Assembly: GCA_009705185.1 (NCBI GenBank)
Contig: WLCS01000084.1
Span: forward strand, 1 to 5,087
Reading direction: 5' to 3'
Length of the DNA stretch: 5,087 nt
Source: Actinomycetota bacterium
GTDB lineage: Bacteria; Actinomycetota; Actinomycetes; Nanopelagicales; Nanopelagicaceae
The position numbers were made by a program, and so were the translations under genes. The notes under the pieces were generated by a model. The model was not told where the DNA came from. It saw nothing but the letters and a program-made list of their open reading frames with translations, and ran no database searches. Of the stretch, positions 1 through 5,087 are shown in pieces; positions within the stretch are counted from its first letter, which is position 1; each line of letters starts with the position of its first letter.

Positions 1-1903
1 ATTCGCCAGCGCGAGCTGTACGGCCTGAACGGTGTAGGTAATCCTTGTGATCTTGTGGAAGATCAACGTGTACAACAAGTGAAATTCCATCAACGTGGAT
101 TCCGCGTGCCGCAACATCTGTTGCAACGAGTGCTGAATTCTCTTGTTCCTTAAAGAGAGCAAGTGTGCGAGTACGCACTGCTTGTGACTTTCCACCGTGA
201 AGTGCGCCAACTGGAACACCTGCATTTGCAAGCTTGTCCGCAAGGCGATCTGCACCGCGTTGAGTCTTTACGAAGAGAATTGTTTTTCCGTTACGAGCAG
301 CGATTTGTGATGTGATGTCATCTTTATCGCCTGGGTGCATCTGCAATACGTGGTGTTCCATAGTTGAAACAGATGCGCGGTCATTCTGCAATGAGTGAGT
401 CTTTGGATTCTTAAGGTACTGACGCACCAATGAATCGACTCCGCGATCGAGAGTTGCAGAGAAAAGAAGACGCTGTCCATCAAGGTTTGCTTGATCAAGA
501 ATTTCCTTTACAACAGGAAGGAAGCCCATATCAGCCATCTGATCTGCTTCATCAAGAACAGTGATCTGTAATTGATCGAGCTGAACTTCATTCTTGTTCA
601 GTAGATCGATGAGGCGACCTGGTGTTGCTACCAAAATCGCTGTTGCTTTACGCATTGCAGTGATCTGCTTTGCATATGGCATTCCGCCTGCAATAACTAC
701 TGACTCGTGGCCAACTGCGCGCGCAAGTGGACGAAGAACTTCGTCGATTTGCTGTGCGAGTTCGCGAGTAGGAGTCAAAATCAAAGCCAATGGCTTGTGT
801 GGGCGTGCAACCTTGTCCGAAATATTAGTAAGTAGCGCAAGGCTGAATGCAAGAGTTTTTCCTGATCCAGTTTGTCCGCGACCCAAAATATCGTGACCAG
901 CAAGTGCATCTGGCAGCGTTGCAATCTGGATTGGGAATGGATGTGTAATTCCCTGAGCGTTGAGCGCATTTGCAAGCGCTGGTGCGACTCCGAGATCACG
1001 GAAAGTTGTTGTTACTTCAGTAAGTGGTGTTGCTTCAACAAGATTTGCATCAGCAAGATTTACTGAAATGTAATTATCGTCTGCACCGAAATCAGTTGCA
1101 GCATTTGAATGAGTCTTTGATGCGCGACGATCATCGCGTGCATAAGCTGGTGAATCATTACGGCGATCGCGAGCTGGACGCTGTGATGTTTCTTCATCAC
1201 GAACAACCGATGCCTTACGTGGAGCTGCTTTGCGCGGAGCACTTGGATTAAATTTTTCGCGCTTCTGCGGAATAAAGTTTGGACGTCCGTCTTCAGAGCG
1301 TGCGATCTTTGCCTTGACAGCTTCACGACGATTTGTTGGACGTGTGTCGCTGAACTCACGCTTTTGTGTGGTTGCTGGACGCTCAGGACGATCTGGACGG
1401 AATGGACGTGATGCGCGCTCTGCGCGATCTTCAACAAATTTTGCGGCACGTGATTGTGGCTTTGCACTTCTTACAGGTGCGCTCTTAAAAGCTTTCTTTG
1501 GCTTCTCAAATGTGCGCTCTTCGCGAGATTGCTTTGGATTGCCCTTTGGTGCGCCTTCAATATTTTTTGATTTAGAAGCAGTGCGCTCTTGAAAACGTTG
1601 TGCACGTAACTTTGAGCGATCAGCTAAGCGAACTTCCTTCTTCGATACAACTTCGCGATCTGAATAACGCTTTGTCGAAGGATTTGTTGAAGGAGTTGAC
1701 TTACTTGTTGATGTGCTTCTTGGTGATGAAGTTCTAGTTGTGGCAGCTGCTTTTGCAGATGCACTTGCCTTTGCACTTCCGCGAGCAGCAGGTTTAGCAA
1801 CTACGGTTTTACGCGCAGCTTTCTGTGCTGTTGTGTGACGGGGCTTTCCTTTGGCAGCGCGACGAGCTTTTCCGGGCGCAGCAGTACGTGTTTGTAGAGA
1901 CAT
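1..1903 (-). CDS. DEAD-box ATP-dependent RNA helicase with long basic N-terminal extension (C-terminus cut off by window edge)
   Basis: This superfamily 2 RNA helicase uses ATP to unwind short RNA duplexes in the cytoplasm; such enzymes act in ribosome assembly, mRNA decay and cold adaptation. The reading frame is open from the ATG at 1903 to the window edge (634 codons). The core motifs are all present. The Q motif has F301 and ends PIQ at Q326; Walker A is GQTGSGKT at 343-350, then PTRELA 378-383, GG 406-407 and TPGR 427-430. DEAD lies at 451-454, SAT at 482-484, ATDVAARGI around 594-602 and HRSGRTAR at 624-631. Residues 1 to about 290 are low-complexity, rich in Lys, Arg, Ala, Ser and Pro, probably disordered and RNA-binding. 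The ARGIHV variant of motif V is, as I recall, usual in actinobacterial members. No Shine-Dalgarno precedes the ATG, but no better start is evident. The missing part is the end of the second RecA domain plus any tail. Subfamily (RhlE-, DeaD- or CsdA-like) cannot be settled here. Confidence 0.96.
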   Translation of the reverse strand, partial: MSLQTRTAAPGKARRAAKGKPRHTTAQKAARKTVVAKPAARGSAKASASAKAAATTRTSSPRSTSTSKSTPSTNPSTKRYSDREVVSKKEVRLADRSKLRAQRFQERTASKSKNIEGAPKGNPKQSREERTFEKPKKAFKSAPVRSAKPQSRAAKFVEDRAERASRPFRPDRPERPATTQKREFSDTRPTNRREAVKAKIARSEDGRPNFIPQKREKFNPSAPRKAAPRKASVVRDEETSQRPARDRRNDSPAYARDDRRASKTHSNAATDFGADDNYISVNLADANLVEATPLTEVTTTFRDLGVAPALANALNAQGITHPFPIQIATLPDALAGHDILGRGQTGSGKTLAFSLALLTNISDKVARPHKPLALILTPTRELAQQIDEVLRPLARAVGHESVVIAGGMPYAKQITAMRKATAILVATPGRLIDLLNKNEVQLDQLQITVLDEADQMADMGFLPVVKEILDQANLDGQRLLFSATLDRGVDSLVRQYLKNPKTHSLQNDRASVSTMEHHVLQMHPGDKDDITSQIAARNGKTILFVKTQRGADRLADKLANAGVPVGALHGGKSQAVRTRTLALFKEQENSALVATDVAARGIHVDGISLVVHVDLPQDHKDYLHRSGRTARAGE

Positions 1904-2053
1904 GAAAATAGATACCAATCGAGACGACAAGCGCGTCTCGGTTAGATCGACCAGCTAGCAGAGCTAGGGTCATCAGGGTCTTGATAAGACTCGCAAGTAA
2001 GTGGCCGTTCGGCGCACTTTGGGGGGAAATACATCGATGCGGGTGCGTCGATT
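1904..2053 (-). promoter_or_regulatory. Candidate structured 5' leader of the helicase: five consecutive hairpins
   Basis: Between the probable start of transcription and the helicase ATG nearly every stretch can form a stem. In minus-strand order the stems are as follows. (1) 2052-2045 with 2040-2033: 8 positions, loop of 4, one A-C mismatch. (2) 2019-1999: 8 bp with one bulge and a GAAC loop. (3) 1990-1986 with 1982-1978: 5 bp, loop of 3. (4) 1974-1945: 12 bp in three blocks with two bulges and a TCT loop. (5) 1940-1934 with 1926-1920: 7 bp, loop of 7, extendable by two pairs beyond a mismatch. A C6 run (2026-2021) lies unpaired between stems 1 and 2. Stem 5 ends 16 nt before the ATG. Leader-mediated control is known for some cold-induced helicase genes, so a cis-acting RNA is plausible. 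I do not recognise it as a named RNA family. Confidence 0.5.
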
Positions 2054-2058
2054 GGCTA

Positions 2059-2064
2059 ATCATA
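2059..2064 (-). promoter_or_regulatory. Possible -10 element of the helicase promoter
   Basis: TATGAT on the minus strand matches the sigma-70 type -10 consensus at five of six positions. Transcription would start near 2053-2052, exactly where the first leader hairpin begins. No good -35 hexamer is present at 16-18 bp spacing, so the call rests on the -10 and its position only. Confidence 0.35.
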
Positions 2065-2141
2065 CACCGATATTTATGCGCGAATTTCACATGATTTTCC
2101 ATGCCTGTACTGGCTAGTTCACGCGTAAATTTCAAATCTGC

Positions 2142-2156
2142 TCGCTACCATAGCGA
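2142..2156 (+). promoter_or_regulatory. Palindrome overlapping a possible -10 element of the secreted-protein gene
   Basis: TCGCTA-CCA-TAGCGA is a perfect inverted repeat with 6-bp arms and a 3-bp centre. It contains TACCAT (2146-2151), which fits the loose TANNNT -10 pattern of actinobacterial promoters. A transcript would then start near 2158 with a leader of about 19 nt carrying the ribosome binding site. No convincing -35 is seen. The palindrome could be an operator for a dimeric regulator. If transcription starts further upstream, it would instead be a small hairpin ahead of the ribosome binding site. Confidence 0.4.
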
Positions 2157-2166
2157 CATATCCAAC

Positions 2167-2171
2167 GGAGG
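2167..2171 (+). promoter_or_regulatory. Ribosome binding site of the secreted-protein gene
   Basis: GGAGG lies 5 nt before the ATG at 2177, a strong Shine-Dalgarno at normal spacing. It fixes the start of the downstream gene. It is the only clear Shine-Dalgarno in the window; the helicase and the GGDEF gene lack one. Confidence 0.85.
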
Positions 2172-2176
2172 TTTTC

Positions 2177-2782
2177 ATGTCACGCAAGATTGCAATCGCT
2201 CTACTTTCAGCTGTTGTTATTGCAGGTGGGTTCAGCGCGGCTCCTGCATCGGCTGCCAAGATCAGTAATGGAACTGCATGTTCAAAACTCAATGCAACTA
2301 CCACCGTCTCTGGCTTTAAGTACAAGTGTGCAAAGAATGCGTTAGTTAAGAATTCAAAGCTCACATGGCTCTCCGCAGAGTGCATCACTGCAATTTCACA
2401 ATGGCAATCAGCGCTTAAGACACAGGCAAGTGTTGGAAATGTTTCTGAGCAGCTCACAGAACTTGATGCGCAGTATGAAAAAGCTGTAGCAGCTCTAGCT
2501 AGTGTGACAACGGCATATGACAATGCACGTGCGCAAGTAACTAAAACACAGGCTTCTATGAATGCGGCAACAATTGCATCTGAAAAACAATCTCTTGCTA
2601 CTGCTCTTTCAAAGCTTGCTAACGCAGTTCTTATCTTGAGCGGTTCTAAATCAAAGCTCACAACTCAGGTGCGCGATCTCGAATCAAAGAAAGCTCTACT
2701 TTCTTCAGCTCCTGCAACTTTCAAAGCTAGCGTTCAGGATGCCAAGGCATCTGCATCGCTACTGTGCAAGAAGGGCTACTAA
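2177..2782 (+). CDS. Small secreted four-cysteine helical protein of unknown function
   Basis: This is a 201-residue protein with a classical Sec signal peptide. It has a basic start (MSRK), a hydrophobic core at residues 5-22, and an APASA type signal peptidase I site, with cleavage expected after A26 or A27. The mature part begins with a short module, C35-S-K ... G46-x-KYKC51 ... LTW64. C69 follows, and the last cysteine is C197, five residues from the end. Once exported, C35-C51 and C69-C197 disulfides are plausible but not shown. Residues about 75-190 are rich in Ala, Ser, Lys, Leu and Gln and look helical, probably coiled coil. No catalytic motif, lipobox, sortase signal or C-terminal membrane anchor is visible, so it should be released or loosely wall-associated. 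The module resembles, from memory, a cysteine motif in many exported proteins of acI actinobacteria. The start is fixed by the GGAGG site, and no co-transcribed partner is evident. Confidence 0.9.
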   Translation: MSRKIAIALLSAVVIAGGFSAAPASAAKISNGTACSKLNATTTVSGFKYKCAKNALVKNSKLTWLSAECITAISQWQSALKTQASVGNVSEQLTELDAQYEKAVAALASVTTAYDNARAQVTKTQASMNAATIASEKQSLATALSKLANAVLILSGSKSKLTTQVRDLESKKALLSSAPATFKASVQDAKASASLLCKKGY

Positions 2783-2789
2783 CTTCTTC

Positions 2790-2806
2790 CAGACTGAACA
2801 CGTCTG
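2790..2806 (+). terminator. Small hairpin just after the secreted-protein gene
   Basis: CAGAC and GTCTG form a 5-bp stem with a 7-nt loop, starting 8 nt after the stop codon. A short pyrimidine stretch (CTTTCT) follows, but there is no true T run. It may add to termination or protect the 3' end, and on its own it is weak. Confidence 0.35.
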
Positions 2807-2817
2807 AGCTTTCTACC

Positions 2818-2850
2818 TAAGGCTTCCCCTATTTAACTGGGGAGGCCTTA
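2818..2850 (+). terminator. Strong hairpin between the secreted-protein and GGDEF genes, probable terminator
   Basis: Positions 2818-2829 pair with 2839-2850 over 12 positions, with one G-T wobble (2824 with 2844) and a 9-nt AT-rich loop. The inner stem is CCCC/GGGG. No T tract follows on either strand, which is common for actinobacterial terminators. It sits where a terminator for the upstream gene is expected and overlaps the probable promoter of the next gene. A regulatory hairpin remains possible. Confidence 0.6.
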
Positions 2851-2860
2851 CGTATGTAAT
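2833..2860 (+). promoter_or_regulatory. Probable promoter giving a leaderless mRNA for the GGDEF gene
   Basis: TTAACT (2833-2838, four of six to TTGACA) is followed after 16 bp by TGTAAT (2855-2860, five of six to TATAAT). Six bases after the -10 comes the GTG start at 2867, so transcription would begin on or next to the start codon. No Shine-Dalgarno exists at a usable distance, which fits leaderless translation, common in actinobacteria. The -35 lies partly in the loop of the hairpin at 2818-2850. Confidence 0.5.
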
Positions 2861-2866
2861 CAGTAC

Positions 2867-4249
2867 GTGTACCGCTTTCTCAGATGGCTCCCCTTCGCTC
2901 TCCTCTTTATACATGCAGTGCTCACTCTTGTTTTAGTTGGCGATAATGTCATTGTTGATCTGATTCTTTACAATCTAATTTGGATCAGCGCAATTGCGGC
3001 AATAACTCAATCACCTTTGAGCAATGATCCTGTCGCGATTTCCACTACATCCATCGCAATAGGATTTTGGGGTATCGGCTCGCTAGTTAATAGTTTTGCT
3101 GATTTCACAACTCTGCCACCACAAGCAACATTTATCGCCCAGTGCAGCTACGCGCTTTTTTATCCTTTTCTATTAATCGCAATTCCACGAACTCTTTCTC
3201 GGGGTCGAAAATTGAATCCCATCGAGCTCTTGGATTCATTTATTTTCGCTCTTGGTATTTCTGCAGTAGCCACAGCGCTTTTTCTCTCTCGCGTATTTCC
3301 CGATTCGATAATGGATTTACAGGACCAGTTCTTCGCGCTGCTTTTTCCTGTTTCAGATTTATTGTTAATAACTATTGCATTGTTGGCGTTGATCACTCAC
3401 AAAGTACATCGTCGCGCTTTCCTACTATTTGCAGGAGTCTTTCTCTTTGGAATAGCTGATTTTCTCTACTTATGGCTAGTCATCAATAACAAGTATGTAT
3501 TCGGCCAAATAGTTGATGATGGCTGGCTACTTGGTATCACGCTCATTGCAGCAACATTCTGGACTACACACAATAAGAGCGAAGGTGAAGTCGCAATTCA
3601 TCCAGTATTTATCGCACTATCAATTTTCATTAGCCCCACACTGCTAGCACTGAGCGCTCTAAAACCCGGACTCTTTTCGATGTACATACTCGTTCCCACC
3701 ATTGCCACACTCTTTCTAGCCTTCATTCGAATGACAATTGTCATTAGGCAAGCGAGAAATCTAGGTGAAGAGAAAGTTCTTGCTCGTACAGATGAACTTA
3801 CCGGTCTTCCAAATAGACGAAGGCTCGTTGCAGAACTTGCAACGTATTCAAAGACTGAAGGTGCACTTCTGCTACTCGATCTCAATGAATTCAAACCAGT
3901 GAACGATCAATACGGACATGAATTCGGTGATGTAATTTTGCAACAAGTCTCACAACGTTTTAGTAGATCTCTGCCTACAGGTTCAGTTCTGGCGCGACTT
4001 GGTGGAGATGAATTTGGTGTTCTGATTAACGGAAATTACGAAGAGACACTTGAAGCTGCTTACGCATTGCAAGCAACTCTTTCCTATCCCTTCATTGTGA
4101 AGGGAACGTCAATCAGTATTGGCGTCAGCATCGGCCATGCACATAATGATGGTGAATCTAATTTGTTAGAACGAGCAGATGCTGCAATGTATGAAGCGAA
4201 GAGAAATAAGGTTGGAGTTATTCAGGCTTCTCAGGTTTATCGGCCTTGA
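2867..4249 (+). CDS. Ten-helix membrane protein with C-terminal GGDEF diguanylate cyclase domain
   Basis: The protein (460 residues) probably makes cyclic di-GMP from two GTP at the inner face of the membrane. Ten hydrophobic segments run at about 6-25, 28-47, 56-78, 87-106, 120-140, 154-177, 183-207, 215-233, 244-263 and 270-293. Basic loops at 108-115 and 178-183 and the basic end at R294 agree with both termini being cytosolic. A short linker leads to the GGDEF domain (about 300-455). It has DELTGLPNR at 309-317, metal ligand D338, guanine-contacting N346 and D355 (PleD D327, N335, D344), and an intact GGDEF at 379-383. The I-site RxxD is replaced by PTGS, so product inhibition through it is not expected. 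No EAL or HD-GYP domain is present. The membrane part is presumably a sensor, but I do not recognise its ligand. An in-frame stop at 2834 and the absence of ATG make GTG at 2867 the best start. The 3' end overlaps the convergent photolyase gene. Confidence 0.93.
   Translation: MYRFLRWLPFALLFIHAVLTLVLVGDNVIVDLILYNLIWISAIAAITQSPLSNDPVAISTTSIAIGFWGIGSLVNSFADFTTLPPQATFIAQCSYALFYPFLLIAIPRTLSRGRKLNPIELLDSFIFALGISAVATALFLSRVFPDSIMDLQDQFFALLFPVSDLLLITIALLALITHKVHRRAFLLFAGVFLFGIADFLYLWLVINNKYVFGQIVDDGWLLGITLIAATFWTTHNKSEGEVAIHPVFIALSIFISPTLLALSALKPGLFSMYILVPTIATLFLAFIRMTIVIRQARNLGEEKVLARTDELTGLPNRRRLVAELATYSKTEGALLLLDLNEFKPVNDQYGHEFGDVILQQVSQRFSRSLPTGSVLARLGGDEFGVLINGNYEETLEAAYALQATLSYPFIVKGTSISIGVSIGHAHNDGESNLLERADAAMYEAKRNKVGVIQASQVYRP
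4218..4249. other. 32-bp tail-to-tail coding overlap of GGDEF and photolyase genes
   Basis: The last codons of the GGDEF gene (stop TGA 4247-4249) and of the photolyase gene (stop TAA at 4220-4218 on the minus strand) share these bases. Both C-terminal tails lie outside the conserved folds, so the overlap costs little. No terminator hairpin with a T run is seen near it, so the two transcripts probably run into each other and are complementary at their 3' ends. Confidence 0.9.
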
Positions 4250-5087
4250 TTTCTTTCAGCCGCTCTAGCGATTCAATTCTTTCAATTGCGTGATCAACAA
4301 TTCGTTCTGCATAGCCATGCGAATATCCGTCAAGGAATAACCAAGGTTCGTGAATCTCTGACGCGCTTAAATGCGCAAGTTCAGGAATGTACTTACGGAT
4401 GTAATCACCGTTCTCATCGAACCGGCGTCCTTGTTCGATTGGATTAAAAACTCTGTAATAGGGCGATGCATCGGTGCCAGTGCCAGCTGTCCATTGCCAA
4501 CCATGGGCATTAGATGCGACGTCGTAATCAACTAAGTGTTGAGCGAAGAATCTCTCGCCTAATTGCCATTCGAGGTGAATATCTTTAACAAGAAATGAAG
4601 CGACAACCATGCGCGTACGATTGTGCATCCAACCTTCTTGTACGAGTTGGCGCATCGCAGCATCGACAAATGGGTAACCAGTCTTGCCCGCGCACCAGGC
4701 ATCAAATTGCTTACCTGGCTTGTCGTAACGCATTTCTTTAAATTTCTCAGAGTAATACTCGGTATCTGTATGCGGATTATTAAATAAAACATCTGCGTAG
4801 AACTCGCGCCAAGCAATTTCTTTGCGGAAAGTATCGTGAGCTTTGCTTTCACCTAGGCCGGCTAGCAAAGTGCGCGGATGAATCTCGCCAAACTTTAAAT
4901 AGGTACTCATCTTGGAAGTACCGTCAATGCTCGCAAAATTTCGGTTCTCGTCGTAACTATCTAGCCCTTTTTTAGTAAATTCTTTAAATCTGCGAAGAGC
5001 TGCTGCTTCGCCAGCTTCAATAACGCTCACACCTTGTGGCATTGGAAAATCAGGAAACTTTCGGTACTCGGCTGGCGGAGTCGGTGC
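4218..5087 (-). CDS. phrB: Class I deoxyribodipyrimidine photolyase, C-terminal part (N-terminus beyond window edge)
   Basis: The enzyme uses blue light and reduced FAD to split cyclobutane pyrimidine dimers in DNA. The frame stays open from the right edge to the TAA at 4218-4220 (289 residues seen, about two thirds of the usual length). The missing part is the N-terminal antenna-binding domain, so the ATG at 5042 is internal. Numbering from the edge, the FAD site has TSKMSTYLKFGEIHPR at 57-72, WREFY 93-97, GKTGYPFVDAAMRQL about 134-148, MHNRTR 154-159, D187, D189 and N193, then GWQW 196-199 and TGTD. Residues matching E. coli E274, W277, N341, R344, D372, D374 and N378 are kept, so it should be a repair enzyme rather than a cryptochrome. 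Of the electron-transfer tryptophans, W359 and W382 are kept (W174, W197), but W306 is Tyr (Y121). A short charged tail follows the fold. Its promoter lies outside the window. Confidence 0.95.
   Translation of the reverse strand, partial: APTPPAEYRKFPDFPMPQGVSVIEAGEAAALRRFKEFTKKGLDSYDENRNFASIDGTSKMSTYLKFGEIHPRTLLAGLGESKAHDTFRKEIAWREFYADVLFNNPHTDTEYYSEKFKEMRYDKPGKQFDAWCAGKTGYPFVDAAMRQLVQEGWMHNRTRMVVASFLVKDIHLEWQLGERFFAQHLVDYDVASNAHGWQWTAGTGTDASPYYRVFNPIEQGRRFDENGDYIRKYIPELAHLSASEIHEPWLFLDGYSHGYAERIVDHAIERIESLERLKEIKADKPEKPE

Noticed and set aside
1060..1592. Open frames of 120-135 residues on both strands within the helicase N-terminal extension
   Set aside because: They are shadows caused by the repetitive Arg/Ala/Ser codons of the extension. 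The helicase frame is continuous through the region.
1970..1976. CTGATGA on the minus strand, the core of a hammerhead ribozyme
   Set aside because: It is followed by a stem, but the GAAA that should close the core after stem II is missing and no correct stem I/III arrangement is present.
2021..2026. C6 run on the minus strand, reminiscent of the actinobacterial 6C RNA
   Set aside because: 6C RNA has two hairpins with C-rich loops. Here there is one C run, and it lies between stems rather than in a loop.
1809..2135. Minus-strand 108-residue open frame running through the helicase leader into its coding region
   Set aside because: It is out of frame with the helicase, has no ribosome binding site, and its composition is not protein-like. 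The hairpin arms explain its sequence better. A leader peptide beginning near 1973 was considered but has no support.
2119..2661. Minus-strand 180-residue open frame opposite the secreted-protein gene
   Set aside because: It is a shadow of the plus-strand gene, which has a signal peptide, a strong ribosome binding site and coherent composition.
2783..2866. Operon of the secreted-protein and GGDEF genes
   Set aside because: Two hairpins and a separate promoter-like sequence lie between them, which favours independent transcription, though read-through cannot be excluded.
5040..5042. ATG as start of the photolyase
   Set aside because: The frame stays open upstream to the window edge, and the antenna-binding domain would be missing, so this Met is internal.
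1..5087. A mobile, phage-defence or CRISPR-type system
   Set aside because: No transposase, integrase, nuclease, toxin-antitoxin pair, regularly spaced repeat or terminal inverted repeat was seen. The genes are ordinary chromosomal ones with similar base composition.

Overview
The window looks like chromosome from a low-GC, free-living actinobacterium. It resembles the freshwater acI / 'Candidatus Planktophila' (Nanopelagicales) group. This rests on three things: moderate base composition (mid-40s % G+C by eye), actinobacterial-style helicase motifs (ARGIHV and HRSGRTARAGE), and a small secreted Cys/Ala/Ser/Lys-rich protein of a type I associate with that group. The assignment is an inference, not a database result.

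Layout. Positions 1-1903 (minus) hold a DEAD-box RNA helicase that is cut off at the left edge just after motif VI. It carries an unusually long basic N-terminal extension of about 300 residues. Positions 1904-2176 form a divergent intergenic region. Its left part folds into five consecutive hairpins that fill the probable helicase 5' leader. Its right part holds a promoter-like element inside a perfect palindrome, followed by a clear ribosome binding site. Positions 2177-2782 (plus) encode a 201-residue secreted protein of unknown function with four cysteines and a helical middle. Positions 2783-2866 hold two hairpins and a probable leaderless promoter. Positions 2867-4249 (plus) encode a ten-helix membrane protein ending in an intact GGDEF diguanylate cyclase domain that lacks the inhibitory I-site. 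Positions 4218-5087 (minus) encode the C-terminal two thirds of a class I DNA photolyase, cut off at the right edge. It converges on the GGDEF gene with a 32-bp coding overlap.

How the genes relate. Nothing indicates a single pathway or operon. Each gene appears to have its own transcription signals: helicase and secreted protein are divergent, the cyclase has its own promoter, and the photolyase is convergent. RNA remodelling, c-di-GMP signalling and light-driven DNA repair could all be environment-responsive, but the sequence does not tie them together. The items most worth a second look are the structured helicase leader, the palindrome over the secreted-protein promoter, the leaderless GTG start of the cyclase, and the replacement of the outermost tryptophan of the photolyase electron-transfer chain by tyrosine. 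No mobile element, CRISPR array, tRNA or rRNA was seen.
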